Below, piece by piece: positions 32,628 through 43,759 of a DNA stretch of 64,000 nt. The stretch comes from Bugula neritina. Taxonomy: Eukaryota > Bryozoa > Gymnolaemata > Cheilostomatida > Bugulidae. Under the pieces are notes generated by a model that made no database searches, had not been told where the DNA came from, and worked only from the letters and a program-made list of their open reading frames with translations. Both the position numbers and the translations under genes were made by a program. The stretch covers positions 17,547,781 to 17,611,780 of the forward strand of contig OZ037767.1 in assembly GCA_964035545.1 (NCBI GenBank), written 5' to 3'. How positions within the stretch are numbered: the stretch's first letter is position 1; every line of letters begins with the position of its first letter.

Positions 32628-34418
32628 CTAGGAGAGGAAAGGGTCCCCATCATACATCTCATAGAAGAATGTATTTGTATGAAAGGCATCATAGACGAGT
32701 CCAATATAATCTATTTCTAACTCAAACCTCCCCTCAGCCCCGTCTGCTAGAGATATTCCAAAGTTACGTATTCTGTTAGATTCTATCATCTCCTGTTTAT
32801 CTTGAATTCTTCCTTTACTCGTGAGAAAAAACTTCGAGAAAGGAATCTAATAAATAAATAAATGTCACATTATGACCAAGTTACAATGTCACACGACTAG
32901 GCTACACACAGTGTCACATGACTAGGCTACACACAATGTCACATGACCAGGTTACACACAGTGTCACATGACCAGGTTACAGTGTCACATGACCAAGTTA
33001 CACACAGTGTCACATGACCAGGTTACAGTGTCACATGATATGAAGTAGACAAACCTTGGCAATCTGCCAGTATGGTCCTCCCCGAGTGTAGAGAGAGAAT
33101 GCGTAGAGATCGTGCCACAAGATGTCAAAGTAGTTCTCTATCTGCAGCTGTGAACAGGAGAAGAGATGTTAGTATGTATACTTACACTAGTAGTAGTACT
33201 GTATACTTACACTAGTAGTACTGTACACTTACACTAGTAGTAGTACTGTATACTTACACTAGTAGTAGTACTGTACACTTACACTAGTAGTAGTACTGTA
33301 CACTTACACTAGTAGTACTGTACACTTACACTAGTAGTAGTACTGTATACTTACACTAGTAGCAGTACTGTATACTTACACTAGTACTAATAGGACATAC
33401 TTACATTCAACTGATATGGCCGACCGTCCCCTCGACAGCGAATGACAAGGTGCGTGAAATCTGACCAATCATATGGCCGCAGTCGTGCAAAAGATTTCTA
33501 TAAACAGCAAAACATACAATCAGTTGGAGTCGTCAGGACTTTACAATAAAATAAGGTCAAATTAGCACGTCACAAGAAGAACAGTAACTTACTAAGTTAC
33601 AGGAAGTAGAGTAACTTACCATGTTACAGGAAGTAGAGTAACTTACCATGTTACAGGAAGTAGAGTAACTTACCATGTTATAGGGCGAACGCATATTCAC
33701 ATAGCCGGCATATTTGCTAGCTCCGTCATCAGGCACCTGTGTGTTCAAGTAACCGTGGAATAACAAACACTTCTGTCTACTAAGTGAGAGTTGAGCCGAG
33801 CTTCTTCCAGCCTCCATATCCGCGTCAGTTGATACGACCTACAAAGATGAGAGAGTATAGTCGAGTCAGTTGACACGACCTACAAAGATGAGAGAGTAGA
33901 GTTGAGTCAGTTGATACGACCTACAAAGACTAAACAGTATAGTTGAGTGAGCTGATATGACCTATTAACACGCCCTCTCACCCACTGGTTTATAGCTGAT
34001 TGGTTGTTCAACTTCCACAGATACTTATAGTCCCCATGCTCCATCATCCAGCTCTGAGGAGTGAAATGATCTTTAATTTCCTTTCCTAACATTTTAAACT
34101 CCTTTGGCAGAGACTTGATGCCGGTTTTGAGTATCTTCTTTAAAGATGGCTGCTCTATCTAAACAGTATACATTATGACCTGCTAACAATGATGCTGAAT
34201 ACAAATTAGTTGTGTTCTTACAATTTAGATATAAGCACACTGAAGCTTGGAGTATACATCCCGTAATAGGTAAAAGCTAGCCTAAGGGTGATTTTACTCA
34301 CCTTATGTTCATACTCAGCCTTCCTGCTCGACTCGTATACCATAATATTCCGTCTTAGCAGCAAGCACCTGGCACAGGTTGTCAGTAGTGACTTATATTG
34401 ACTCTGAAGACTGTTCAT
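32628..34418 (-). CDS. NDUFAF1: NDUFAF1 (CIA30), mitochondrial complex I assembly factor
   Basis: Assembly factor of the respiratory complex I membrane arm, in mitochondria. Six exons in transcript order: 34302-34418, 33982-34158, 33674-33838, 33405-33497, 33055-33147, 32628-32846. All junctions are phase 0, giving 287 residues (human about 327). Visible: a basic N-terminus compatible with mitochondrial import (residues 1-35, CARCLLLRRNIMVY), then the CIA30 domain from about residue 90 with [73 protein letters not shown] and GRFELEIDYIGLVYD near the end. ATG at 34416-34418 is the first in frame after an upstream stop-rich stretch. The donor of exon 3 and acceptors/donors around it lie in arrays, and alternative donors of exon 3 would keep the frame. 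Confidence 0.93.
32870..33050. repeat. GTCACATGACCAGGTTACA-type array, NDUFAF1 intron 5
   Basis: About eight irregular copies of a 17-23 base unit with GTCACATGAC. Not at a splice site. Confidence 0.8.
33170..33404. repeat. About 25-bp array near the donor of NDUFAF1 exon 4
   Basis: About nine copies. On the coding strand each holds CTAGTGTAAGTATACAGTAC. The true donor is AAT|GTAAGTATG, so GTAAGTAT is repeated, here without clear exon bases. Confidence 0.8.
33583..33673. repeat. 27-bp in-frame array repeating the donor of NDUFAF1 exon 3
   Basis: Three to four copies. On the coding strand each reads TGTAACATGGTAAGTTACTC; the exon ends ATAACATG and the donor is GTAAGT. The unit is nine codons without a stop, so later donors would add VSYSTSCNM blocks. 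Confidence 0.9.
33821..33965. repeat. Array repeating the acceptor of NDUFAF1 exon 3
   Basis: Three to four copies of a roughly 45-base unit. On the coding strand each reads CTTTGTAGGTCGTATCAACT or a one-base variant, i.e. acceptor TTTGTAG followed by about 15 bases of exon 3 (GTCGTATCAACTGAC). Confidence 0.88.
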
Positions 34419-37195
34419 AGCTGGAATCTGAGGTATATCATGACATGCTTACAGAATGTAGTTGAATACGATTTTATTTGTCTAGCTTTAGAGTTGGCTG
34501 TTATAATGCTCCACTTAAATGAGTGTTGCTAAATATTTTATGGTAATAACTAGCGTATGATATATGAGATGGAGCATTGCTATCTGCTCAGAAAAATCAG
34601 AACTAGCTGGCAAAAAATGCACTATTTTAGTCATAATGATTATCGTAATTATTTTAAATATTTACATTATTATTTATAAGGTTAAACTGATACTCTTAGT
34701 CAATACTAGCCTATTTCAATTTATGACTATAACGATAATCTTGAAGTGACATAAAAATCAAAATTAGTTACTATTAGTATTACTATTACTGTATTAGTAA
34801 TTAGTTAGTAAACCAAAAGATAAACTTAAAGTTACAAAGTGAGCTAAACTTAAACAGTTAAACTTGAAGCCTAAAGCGCAAGGCACTAACTTTTAAACCT
34901 AGCAGCTACTAAGTCTAACTAAGGCATTAGTCTTACTTTTTAGTCTTTATCTTTATTTTAGGCTTTAAATTTACTGTTAGTGTTAGTGATGCTCTTAGAT
35001 TAGTTTTACAATTAAAGTTAGTCCAAGTCTTACTCTTACTCTTAGACTTATAATTGGTGTTACTGTTAGTGTTACACCTACACTTAGTGTTACAATTGCT
35101 AATGGCAATGCTTAGTCTTACAGCTTAAAGTTAGTAGTAGTACTTATAACTTACAGTTATCGAGTTAGACTTGGTGTTACTGTTACTACTTACTACTTAG
35201 TACTTACAGTTAGTGTTACTGACACCTTATTACATTTACTCAGACTCTTGTCACATTATTATCATAATATGAATATCAAAAATTCTATATGAATATTAAT
35301 ATTATTGTTATACTTATGATAATTATTATAATTTTGATTTAATTTCATTGAATTAAAAATAAATTACCAATTCAATAAATAAATATAATTATTCATTTAA
35401 TTTTATTGGTATTACTATTAGTATTAGTATTACTATTGGTAGCTTTCTCAGAAGCGGGCAATCGGCTTTGACCTTTGCGTTGTTCTTGCAGGCTAAAGCA
35501 AAAGCCTGTCTTTTATTTCAGTGTCACTCAGTGGGATTACCACTCTGGTGTCACTAAACCGTAAACTATAAAAATCTTAAGCTAACTTATTTCCGCTCCA
35601 GCGGATAGCATATATGGATATGCATTAAGAATTAGGAGTTGTCTAACACTTTAGTTGATGTCATGTGCCCTACACTGTAATAAGGGGATTTCCCTATGGC
35701 TGACAGCTAAATTTGCTAAATTAGATGCCAATCGACTAAGGCTAAGCCCAATTAGTAATCTCAATCTGTAAAGTGTAATGTCTTGCATGGTATTATTACT
35801 TATTTACTGTTATTATTAAATTATTGTTGGTATTACTATTTGTATTGGTGAATTTAACTCATTATTAGTATAAGTATCAGTATTATTATTTGTAACTTTA
35901 GTTCTACTTCTAGTAAAGCCACAGACTGACAGAGTATCAGTAAGCTAAAAGTCAAAGTGGCTTACATTTTGATTTTCATTTTGATTTACAGTTTTCAGTT
36001 ACTGTTAGTGTTACTCAGTTAGTTACACTTACTCTTAGAGTTAGATTTAGTCTTACAGCTTGAGTTTACAGTTACACTTACAGGTTATACTTACAGCTAT
36101 TCTTAGTCTTATCATTACTATTAGTATTAGTATTAACATTGCTATCAATTCATAATAATAATTTAATAAATAATTGTCAAAAGTTTTAATTCTTATTCAC
36201 TTATGATATATTGAATTTGATATTCAATTTCATATTGAATTTGATATTGTAATTGATTACCATTATGATTATTATTTATTGATATTTAATCTCATTTTCA
36301 TATTGATATTCATATTCATCTACTCCCTATCATGATCACCTATGGCTATTCCTATTTGCTGTATTTGGCTATTGATATTGTAATACTAATAGTAATTGCT
36401 GAGCTTAATGTTATTGCAATGAATATTCAATTTCTTATTCTTTTGATCAATTAATGGTAAAATATTATTAAATTATTATACTTATGGTAGTAGTAATTAT
36501 TTGAATTTTTACAAATCTATAAATATAACTATAAATCATGCATAGCTATGTCTATTAGTAATACTAATACTATAAATTTAATTAAGAATTTTGGTTTATA
36601 TATTTATAATTATATAACTTTCAATTTTATAGACGGTGTTATACTAATACTTATATAGCAGGTTGTTAGTAAAGGATAATTATTTTGATAATATCTAGCT
36701 GATCCTAAAGTTAAGGCACAACAAGTTGCATTTTAATTTTGTGGCTATGTTCATCTGCAATTTGCATCCAAAGTCCTCTCAGCTTAATTAGCTTTGTAAT
36801 TTCCCCATCTCTTTAGTGCAGCTGTATTCAATGCATATACATGTATTCTATGAAATTAAACACTCAGAAAAAGCAATTATAGTTAGCCTTTTAAAGACTC
36901 CAGTTTTATTAATTTTTTTTGCCGATAGCATCCTAAAAAACCTATTTATCAGGATAGCTACTATAAACTTGCATGAGTTTTTTATAAAATCCTTGGAACA
37001 ATTTGTATCTAATATTTATGCCTATGGCTTTGTGTGTCATAACTTTAGGGTAACTCGTATTTTCACAACACATTCTAATGAATTAAAATACTTTAGCTAC
37101 ATTCTACAACTGCTAGTCAGCTATAAAATAATTTCTAATAAGTTCTATGGTGATAGTCTGTTGTAGATAGAAATATGTCATCTACTCTATGATTG
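34419..37195. other. AT-rich intergenic region
   Basis: Divergent spacer between NDUFAF1 and ANGEL. It is rich in degenerate TTAGTATTACTATTAG strings and T/A runs. A 116-codon frame at 36816-37166 has AT-driven codons (I, F, Y, L, N, K) and no recognisable motif; I do not call it a gene. Confidence 0.5.
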
Positions 37196-37208
37196 GTTGG
37201 ATGGTTCA

Positions 37209-40200
37209 ATGATCAGCTGCTTGTCATCTAAGTGTACGTCCCTGTGTATTCAGCCAAAGGTGAGCGTTCCTTCAAATATTAGTTATACACTGTCTAGTAT
37301 TAGTTATACATTGTCTAGTATTAGTTATACACTGTCTAGTATTAGTTATGCACTGTCTAGTATTAGTTATATACTGTCTAGTATTAGTTATACACTGTCT
37401 AGTATTAGTTATACACTGTCTAGTATTAGTTATACACTGTCTAGTATTAGTTATACACTGTCTAGTATTAGTTATACACTGTCTAGTATTAGTTATACAC
37501 TGTCTAGTATTAGTTATACACTGTCTAGTATTAGTTATACACTGTCTAGTATTAGTTATACACTGTCTAGTATTAGTTATACACTGTCTAGTATTAGTTA
37601 TACACTGTCTAGTATTAGTTATACACTGTCTAGTATTAGTTATACACTGTCTAGTATTAGTTATACACTGTCTAGTATTAGTTATACACTGTCTAGTATT
37701 AGTTATACACTGTCTAGTGTCAAGGTCAGATGTTTACAGTTTGCTCGGTGTTGGGCTATAATAGGTAACAGTTTTAGAAAAATACACAATTACAATAGGA
37801 GTTGTCTGCTTTATTATATAATTGCATGAATATGTAATATATTCCTTTTTCAGCCTCTTCCGTCTAAGAAAGTTATTGCCATGGCTAACCCAGTGTCAAA
37901 GGCTGGTAAGTGTTTCTATACTCTAACCTACTATCCTATCTACTTCTCTATCTTACCTTCTATATTCTAACCTACTATCCTATCTACTTCTCTATCTTAC
38001 CTTCTATACTCTAACCTACTATCCTATCTACTTCTCCATCTTACCTTCTATACTCTAACCTACTATCCTATCTACTTCTCTATCTTACCTTCTATACTCT
38101 AACCTACTATCCTATCTACTTCTCCATCTTACCTTCTATACTCTAACCTACTATCCTATCTACTTCTCTATCTTACCTTCTATATTCTAACCTACTATCC
38201 TATCTACTTCTCCATTTTACCTTCTATACTCTAACCTACTATCCTATCTACTTCTCCATCTTACCTTCTATATTCTAACCTACTATCCTATCTACTTCTC
38301 TATCTTACCTTGTATACTCTAACCTACTATCCTATCTACTTCCCCATCTTACCTTCTATACTCTAACCTACTATCCTATCTACTTCCCCATCTTACCTTC
38401 TATATTCTAACCTACTATCCTATCTACTTCTCTATCTTACCTTCTATACTCTAACCTACTATCCTATCTACTTCTCCATCTTACCTTCTATACTCTAACC
38501 TACTATCCTATCTACTTCTCTATCTTACCTTCTATATTCTAACCTACTATCCTATCTACTTCTCCATTTTACCTTCTATACTCTAACCTACTATCCTATC
38601 TACTTCTCCATCTTACCTTGTATATTCTAACTTACTATCCTATCTACTTCTCTATCTTACCTTCTATACTCTAACCTACTATCCTATCTACTTCTCTATC
38701 TTACCTTCTATACTCTAACCTACTATCCTATCTACTCCTCCATCTTACCTTATATATTCATCATTCAGTTCCTCTCTGTCCAGGATTCACTCCCAGAGGG
38801 CCATCTCAGAGTGACTATGATACTTCCATACAGTCCAGGGGTTTCCAGCGGAACAGGTATCAGCAAAGGTCAACAGGTGATCAGCAAAGGTCAACAGGTG
38901 ATCAGCATAGAGAAGGTCAGCATAGAGATGGTCAGCATAGAGAAGGTCAGCATAGAGAAAGGCAGCACCACCAAGGAAACCACTACTACAACAGCTACAA
39001 TTCAGGCCGTATGAGTCAGCCACGTATGGAGTACTATCCTAGTAATCACTATACTCAATATGACCAGCCAGCCCCTGTATATCCACCTACACAGCACAAC
39101 GCTGCCTCTCTGAGAAATCGTCAGCGAACTGACGAGGTTTCCTCTGCTACAGGTGGGAGGGGTTATGACTGGTCACCTGTTTATCAGCTGTCGGGTGACA
39201 GCAAGCGTCATAGAAGACAAGACTATGGTAATCAGTGGTATCAGGGGTACGCGCTGCCACCTGGGCAATACTACAACCCCCTGCCTGCAGGACTACCTCC
39301 TCAGTACGTCAACTCTACTTTCTACGAGAGTGAATATCATGCATTGGGTGCATTTCCTGGTAACTACTTGTTCTACCCTCAGATGTACCCTCCCGGCTCA
39401 GGAGGATATTACCCTCCGTCCTTCTACCAGCCTCCTAGGCCTACAGTGAGAAGACTCTACGAGAACGTAGAGAAGAAGGTGAAGAAAACTCCAACAAAGA
39501 CGCGGATCTCGCAGCTGCATCTCGACATCCGCCTCGTCTCGTACAACGTCCTCTCTGACCATCTGCAGTCGAGTCACCCTGAGCTCTACGTCGGCTGCGA
39601 CTCCAATGACCTCTCCTTTGAGAACAGGCAGCACCGAATCATCAAGTCTATCCTTTACCACGACCCGAATGTAAGAGTTATCCTCATTCTAGTATTCCCT
39701 CTCTAGTACTCCCTCTCTAGTACAAGACTGCTGTATTATATAATATAGTGATTGCTGTTTACAGATCATCTGCCTACAAGAAGTAGACGACTTCCATTTC
39801 CGTGACTTCTACTACAATGAGCTCTCTCAGTATGGATATGATGGAGAGTTTGTCAAGAGATCAGGTAATTATGTTGCCATGGTTACGACCACACACCTGA
39901 CTCGGTCACATGCCTTTCTATAGTACAGTTGGGATGTCTGTTTGTCTTGCAGAGAGTTCTCAGCGTGATGGGGTGGCAATATTCTACAAAATTGATGAAC
40001 TAAAAATGCTGGAATGTGAAAAAATTGAGTATTTTGTGAAAAATCACCCGATACTGGATAAAGGCAATGTTGGTAGGTGTTACTACTCTATATCTCTACA
40101 TTCTACTCTGTATTACTACTCTATATATCTACATTCTACTCTGTATTACTACTCTATATATCTACATTCTACTCTGTATTACCACTCTATATATCTACAT

Positions 40201-42020
40201 TCTACTCTGTATTACTACTCTATATATCTACATTCTAATCTGTATTACTACTCTATATATCTACATTCTACTCTGTATTACTACTCTATATATCTACATT
40301 CTACTCTGTATTACTACTCTGTATATCTACATTCTACTCTGTATTACCACTCTCTACATTCTAGGAATGGTTATGACCTTACAGCCTATAAACTACAAAC
40401 AGAGAAAGTTACCAAGGCGGGTCTGCGTGGGAAACACCCACCTGTTGTTCAACTCAAACAGAGGTGAGAAGAAGCTGGCTCAGCTCAGCTACCTGTTGGC
40501 TCACCTTCACCAAGCTGCCCAGAAACCAGGTGAGTGGTTTTCTACCTGAATACTTATGAGTCAGTAGAAAGTCACGTGATGTTACTAATCTATAGTTGAC
40601 TATAGTGTGAGTTCCTGTATGAGTCACGTAGCTGTAAGCTAGCCCATTCCCACAATCCCTTGCTCTACGCAGGCGAAGCAGACGGCACCTACTACCCAAC
40701 TTTCCTGTGCGGAGATTTCAACTCCACTCCGTTCTCTCAGCTCTACAACTTCGTAACAACCGGTAAAATAGACTACCGCTCTCTTGACAGGAAGTACATC
40801 TCAGGACAGCAATTTCCGAGGAATACTTCTTATTCCTTCAAGGTTTGTTTATATTGGTACTCCTTTGGTCGTTTCTGCTTCTAGCTTTCATAGATAGGCT
40901 TTAAATTATACACATTGGTATCATCTCCTATTACTGTATGTTTAATAGACTAGGGAAACTGTTGATGTCAAGCTATTGTACTATTTGAACTTTAACTTCA
41001 GTGGTTCAAATAGTTGAACAGTCTGAATTCAACTTGTGCTAAATTCCTAGTAATAAAATATTTTATATTCACAATTAACAATCCTCCCCAATCACTGTTT
41101 CTCCCTTCTATTGCACCAAATTTTAGAAAAAAAGACTTTATGAATATGTTGATTGTTTACAGGCAATCAATGAGAATATTCTCCCCTCATTCCTGACTCA
41201 TCAATGTACGTTCAGCTCACCAAACCTTCCAGACGCTCAAGTCTCACTAAACTCGGCATCCCATGCTAGTTCGACTGATGGTAGCAGCTCAAAGGAAACA
41301 GATCAGTTGACTGAATCAAACACTGAACCTGAGCATTATTTAGCTTTTCCTCAGAAAAAGAAGTATTTGACTATTACTACAGTGGGTGGATCACCAGCAG
41401 TGAGTGACTCACCAGCGGTGAGTGACTCACCAGCGGTGAGTGACTCACCAGCAGTGAATGAGTCACCAGCAGTGAGTGAGTCACCAGCAGTGAGTGACTT
41501 ACCAGCAGTGAGTGAGTCTAATGTTGACTTCAAACTGACAGATTTGATAGCAAAGGATAATGGACATTCTAGTAAACAGACACAGGAAACAGAAAGAGGG
41601 AATACTATAAACAGAGATAGCATGTGGGGACAACTCACTCACAAGTTCAGATTAAACTCTGCCTACGTCCACAATCAGATAGACAGACTGCTGCCAGACA
41701 AGGTACCAGAGGTGACGAGTCAGCATTCCGCCAACCAGGGCAGCACCGTTGACTACATCTTCTACACGCCAGGTGTGTTGAGATGGAACTGAGTAAATGT
41801 GCAGTTTGAGATAATAAGCTCCTCTTGTGTGCAGTAGTGATGAAAGTAGCACTATTACTTTATTACTGGGGTGATGGCAGTGATGATAATAGTAGTACTA
41901 GTGGTAGTAGTGGTAGTAGTAGTAGCAGTACTAGTAGTAGTAGTAGTAATAGTGGTAGTAGTAGTAGTAGTAGTGGTAGTAGTAGTACTAGTAGTAGTAG
42001 TACTAGTAGTAGTAATAGTG

Positions 42021-42051
<31 letters not shown>

Positions 42052-42171
42052 CAGTACTAGTAGTAGTGGTAGTAGTGGTAGTAGTAGTAGCAGTACTAGT
42101 AGTAGTAGTAGTAATAGTGGTAGTAGTAGTAGTAGTAGTAGTGGTAGTAGTAGTACTAGTAGTAGTAGTAC

Positions 42172-42204
<33 letters not shown>

Positions 42205-43047
42205 TAGTACTAGTAGTAGTAGTACTAGTAGTACTAGTAGTACTAGTAGTAGTAGTAGCAGTAGCGGCAGCAACAGTAGCAGTAGTACGAGTAGCAGTGA
42301 CACTAGTACAATGCCATGCCACTGTATCTGTAGAAGCATGTAGTAACACTGGAACAGGAGAAAAAGGATTGGGTAAAGATGATGGTACAGGCAGCTGCAA
42401 GGTGACACTCCTTTCAAGGTGAGAAACCAAACTAAACATCCTATACTGTCACATAACATCCTATACCGTCACATAACATCCTATACTGTCACATAGCAAC
42501 TTATACTGTCACATAACATCCTATACTGTCACATAACATCTTATACTGTCACATAACATCCTATACTGTCACATAACATCCTATACTGTCACATAACATC
42601 CTATACTGTCACATAACATCCTATACTGTCACATAACATCTTATACTGTCACATAACATCCTATACTGTCACATAACATCCTATACTGTCACATAACAAC
42701 TTATACCGTCACATAACATCCTATACTGTCACATAGCAACTTATACTGTCACATAACATCCTATACTGTCACATAACATCTTATACTGTCACATAACATC
42801 CTATACTGTCACATAACATCCTATACTGTCACATAACATCCTATACTGTCACATAACATCTTATACTGTCACATAACATCCTATACTGTCACATAACATC
42901 CTATACTGTCACATAACATCTTATGCTGACTCTAGATACGGCCTGCTGTCAGCGGAAGAGCTCTACAATACCGGTCCTATCCCCAGTCCCAAGGAACCCA
43001 GTGACCATCTCCTGTTGCTGGCAGAGTTTCGAATCAAAAGTAACTGA
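37209..43047 (+). CDS. ANGEL2: ANGEL-family EEP nuclease/phosphatase (CCR4-like)
   Basis: Member of the endonuclease/exonuclease/phosphatase superfamily. ANGEL proteins are CCR4 relatives; human ANGEL2 removes 2',3'-cyclic phosphates from RNA. Exons: 37209-37259, 37854-37905, 38784-39670, 39765-39864, 39953-40072, 40365-40529, 40673-40842, 41163-41772, 42334-42418, 42936-43047. They join to 783 residues. The N-terminus (about 35-250) is low-complexity, with HREGQ repeats and a Tyr/Pro/Gln-rich part. EEP motifs: LVSYNVLSDH, IICLQEVD (catalytic Glu about 336), VCVGNTHLLFN, FLCGDFNSTP (Asp473, Asn475), VDYIFYTP and SDHLLLLAEF. An insert in the domain holds seven SPAVSD-like hexapeptides (about 592-633). 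The start is chosen at ATG 37209; another in-frame ATG is in exon 2 (MANPVSKAG), so the N-terminus is less sure. ANGEL1 versus ANGEL2 cannot be decided firmly. Confidence 0.92.
37275..37722. repeat. 21-bp minisatellite, ANGEL intron 1
   Basis: About 21 copies of ATTAGTTATACACTGTCTAG plus one base. It starts about 15 bases after the donor; splice sites are not copied. Confidence 0.93.
37911..38752. repeat. 44-bp minisatellite, ANGEL intron 2
   Basis: About 19 copies with core CTCTAACCTACTATCCTATC. Pyrimidine-rich on the coding strand; it fills nearly the whole intron. Confidence 0.93.
40075..40362. repeat. 33-bp minisatellite, ANGEL intron 5
   Basis: Eight to nine copies with TCTACATTCTACTCTGTATT. 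The true acceptor is CTCTACATTCTAG, one base off the repeated CTACATTCTAC, so the unit derives from the acceptor region but the copies lack AG. Confidence 0.88.
41399..41518 (+). repeat. 18-bp coding repeat (SPAVSD) in ANGEL exon 8
   Basis: Seven copies of an 18-base in-frame unit encoding SPAVSD, SPAVNE, SPAVSE or LPAVSE. Several copies contain GCGGTGAGTGACTCACCAG, which holds both a consensus donor (G|GTGAGT) and an acceptor-like CACCAG inside an exon. Confidence 0.9.
41870..42295. repeat. (AGT)n trinucleotide tract, ANGEL intron 8
   Basis: Imperfect AGT repeat with ACT, GGT, AAT and AGC interruptions. The 170-200 residue frames over it (poly-Ser, poly-Val, poly-Thr, poly-Leu) are artefacts. 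Confidence 0.94.
42435..42925. repeat. 20-bp minisatellite, ANGEL intron 9
   Basis: About 24 copies of ATAACATCCTATACTGTCAC, highly uniform, with a few CTTATAC or ACCGTC variants. Confidence 0.94.
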
Positions 43048-43064
43048 CTGTTAACTCTCTGGGT

Positions 43065-43205
43065 TATGTGTCATCAGTTTAAGTAATGTGTCAACTCTCT
43101 AGGTAATGTGTCAACTCTCTAGGTAATGCATCAACTCTCTAGGTAATGTGTCAACAGTGTAGGTAATGTGTCAACTCTCTAGGTAATGTGTCAACAGTAT
43201 GGGAA
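43065..43205. repeat. 20-bp repeat in the ANGEL 3' UTR
   Basis: Six to seven copies of GTAATGTGTCAACTCTCTAG, starting about 20 bases after the stop codon. Confidence 0.85.
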
Positions 43206-43354
43206 ATTGCTCATCAATGTTTGTAACTTGTAAGACTGCGAAACCATAACTTATGAATATTTATAAATAACTACTAAATAGGGAATGTCTTTCACTTTTA
43301 TTACTTATTAATTTATTTTTCAATTTTTTCTAATTCTTATATATATAATTATAA

Positions 43355-43360
43355 AATAAA
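43355..43360 (+). promoter_or_regulatory. poly(A) signal of ANGEL
   Basis: AATAAA about 310 bases after the ANGEL stop, followed by a T/G-rich stretch. Sequence from here to 43759 is AT-rich spacer and the 3' flank of the convergent P450 copy 3. Confidence 0.6.
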
Positions 43361-43759
43361 GTTTTGTCAATCAATAAGTTTTGTTATTTGATTAGTAGGA
43401 ATAAGCAATAATCAAGATAGAAAATACGTTCAGTAACAAAAATACTGTAAAAACATTCTTCATCTAAGGGTCCAATCAAATGTCACGTTCTATAACTACA
43501 TAAAAAGTCAGTAACATGCATAACAAATAATTTTACCTCTGATTGATTTGGTGAGCTAAAAACTAAAGATACTATTTTAATAAAAATCATCTAAAAATAT
43601 TTCTAATGTTAAAGTGAATAATTAAAGTTTAGGTCCAAACGTAGTTTGAATAAAAATTAGAAATAGAACTTAAAGTAAAATAATTATATATCAGCTGAAC
43701 GGAACAATTACTCCCTTAAGGTGGTGTTACATTTCACTCCCTTAAGGTGCTGTTACATT

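Noticed and set aside
36816-37166. 116-residue plus-strand frame
   Set aside because: Composition follows AT-rich background, no motif and no exon structure.
41825-42459. Poly-Ser, poly-Val, poly-Thr and poly-Leu frames up to 198 residues
   Set aside because: (AGT)n in ANGEL intron 8; exon phases of ANGEL skip it.
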